Origin: Thermomonas sp. S9
Lineage (GTDB): Bacteria; Pseudomonadota; Gammaproteobacteria; Xanthomonadales; Xanthomonadaceae
Assembly: GCF_024704365.1 (NCBI RefSeq)
Contig: NZ_JAJDFY010000001.1
Coordinates: 2,089,001 to 2,153,000, forward strand
Direction: 5' to 3'
Length of the DNA: 64,000 bases
Both the position numbers and the translations under genes were made by a program. Position 1 is the first letter of the stretch, and each line of letters starts with the position of its first letter. The notes beneath the pieces are model-generated. The model did not search any database. It was not told where the DNA came from and worked only from the letters and a program-made list of their open reading frames with translations. Below are positions 63,945 to 64,000 of this stretch, piece by piece.

Positions 63945-64000
63945 TCAGTTGACCGCGTCCTTCAGCGCCTTGCCGGCCTTGAACGCCGGGTTCTTGGAGG
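63945..64000 (-). CDS. hupB: HU family DNA-binding protein, C-terminal end only
   Basis: The last 18 residues are present, ending Pro-Ala-Phe-Lys-Ala-Gly-Lys-Ala-Leu-Lys-Asp-Ala-Val-Asn, the standard HU C-terminus. The stop is TGA. The gene continues beyond the window. Position beside tRNA genes and ppiD matches hupB. Confidence 0.88.
   Translation of the reverse strand, partial: SKNPAFKAGKALKDAVN

Overview
The window is chromosomal, very GC-rich DNA from a gammaproteobacterium of the Xanthomonadaceae/Lysobacteraceae (a Lysobacter, Luteimonas, Thermomonas or Pseudoxanthomonas-like organism). The clues are the protein sequences (SspA, ferredoxin-NADP reductase, an Oar-like TonB receptor) and the gene orders petABC-sspAB, miaB-phoH-ybeY-corC, dnaX-ybaB-recR and hupB-tRNA-ppiD. 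It is almost entirely core metabolism and information processing. I saw no insertion sequence, prophage, CRISPR array, rRNA operon or secretion island.

Layout. 1-8.5 kb: cytochrome c tail, DUF456 membrane protein, class I fumarase with a small STAS/SpoIIAA-like partner, PQQ sugar dehydrogenase, DUF488, ferredoxin-NADP reductase, glutathione peroxidase with a second copy of the small partner, and an M3 peptidase. 8.6-17.8 kb: a very large Lhr helicase, an RsiV-like lipoprotein, a cold-shock protein with a long leader, RluF, an AlgZ-type histidine kinase without its regulator, and the PpnN nucleosidase. 17.9-31 kb: Oar-like TonB receptor, grxD-SDR-marC facing sodB across a palindrome, purEK, trm112-nadC-DUF3301, sspAB and the bc1 complex. 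31-38 kb: lytic transglycosylase, miaB-phoH-ybeY-corC-DUF4105, corA. 38-48 kb: FHA protein, then a peptide-use block (S9 peptidase, OPT and POT transporters, M13 peptidase), and a rhomboid protease. 48-54 kb: alkyltransferase-like DNA repair protein, DUF47-PiT phosphate transport, HIT, recR-ybaB-dnaX. 54-57 kb: tRNA-Ser, 4.5S RNA, LPS core genes, tRNA-Ser. 57-64 kb: PP2C phosphatase, dnaQ-rnhA-methyltransferase, gloB, fabI, ppiD, tRNA-Asp, tRNA-Val and the end of an HU gene.

Many genes, including ones expected to be essential (dnaX, nadC), are broken by single-base indels although both halves remain fully conserved. This looks like sequencing or assembly error rather than decay, so broken genes are given as whole genes with the break position stated.

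The least ordinary observations are: two paralogous small STAS-like proteins about 4 kb apart, each translationally coupled to a different enzyme (fumarase, glutathione peroxidase); a perfect inverted repeat that supplies a -10 box to both sides of the divergent grxD/sodB promoter; the peptide-scavenging block; the orphan AlgZ kinase; and the LPS core genes lying between two tRNA-Ser genes.
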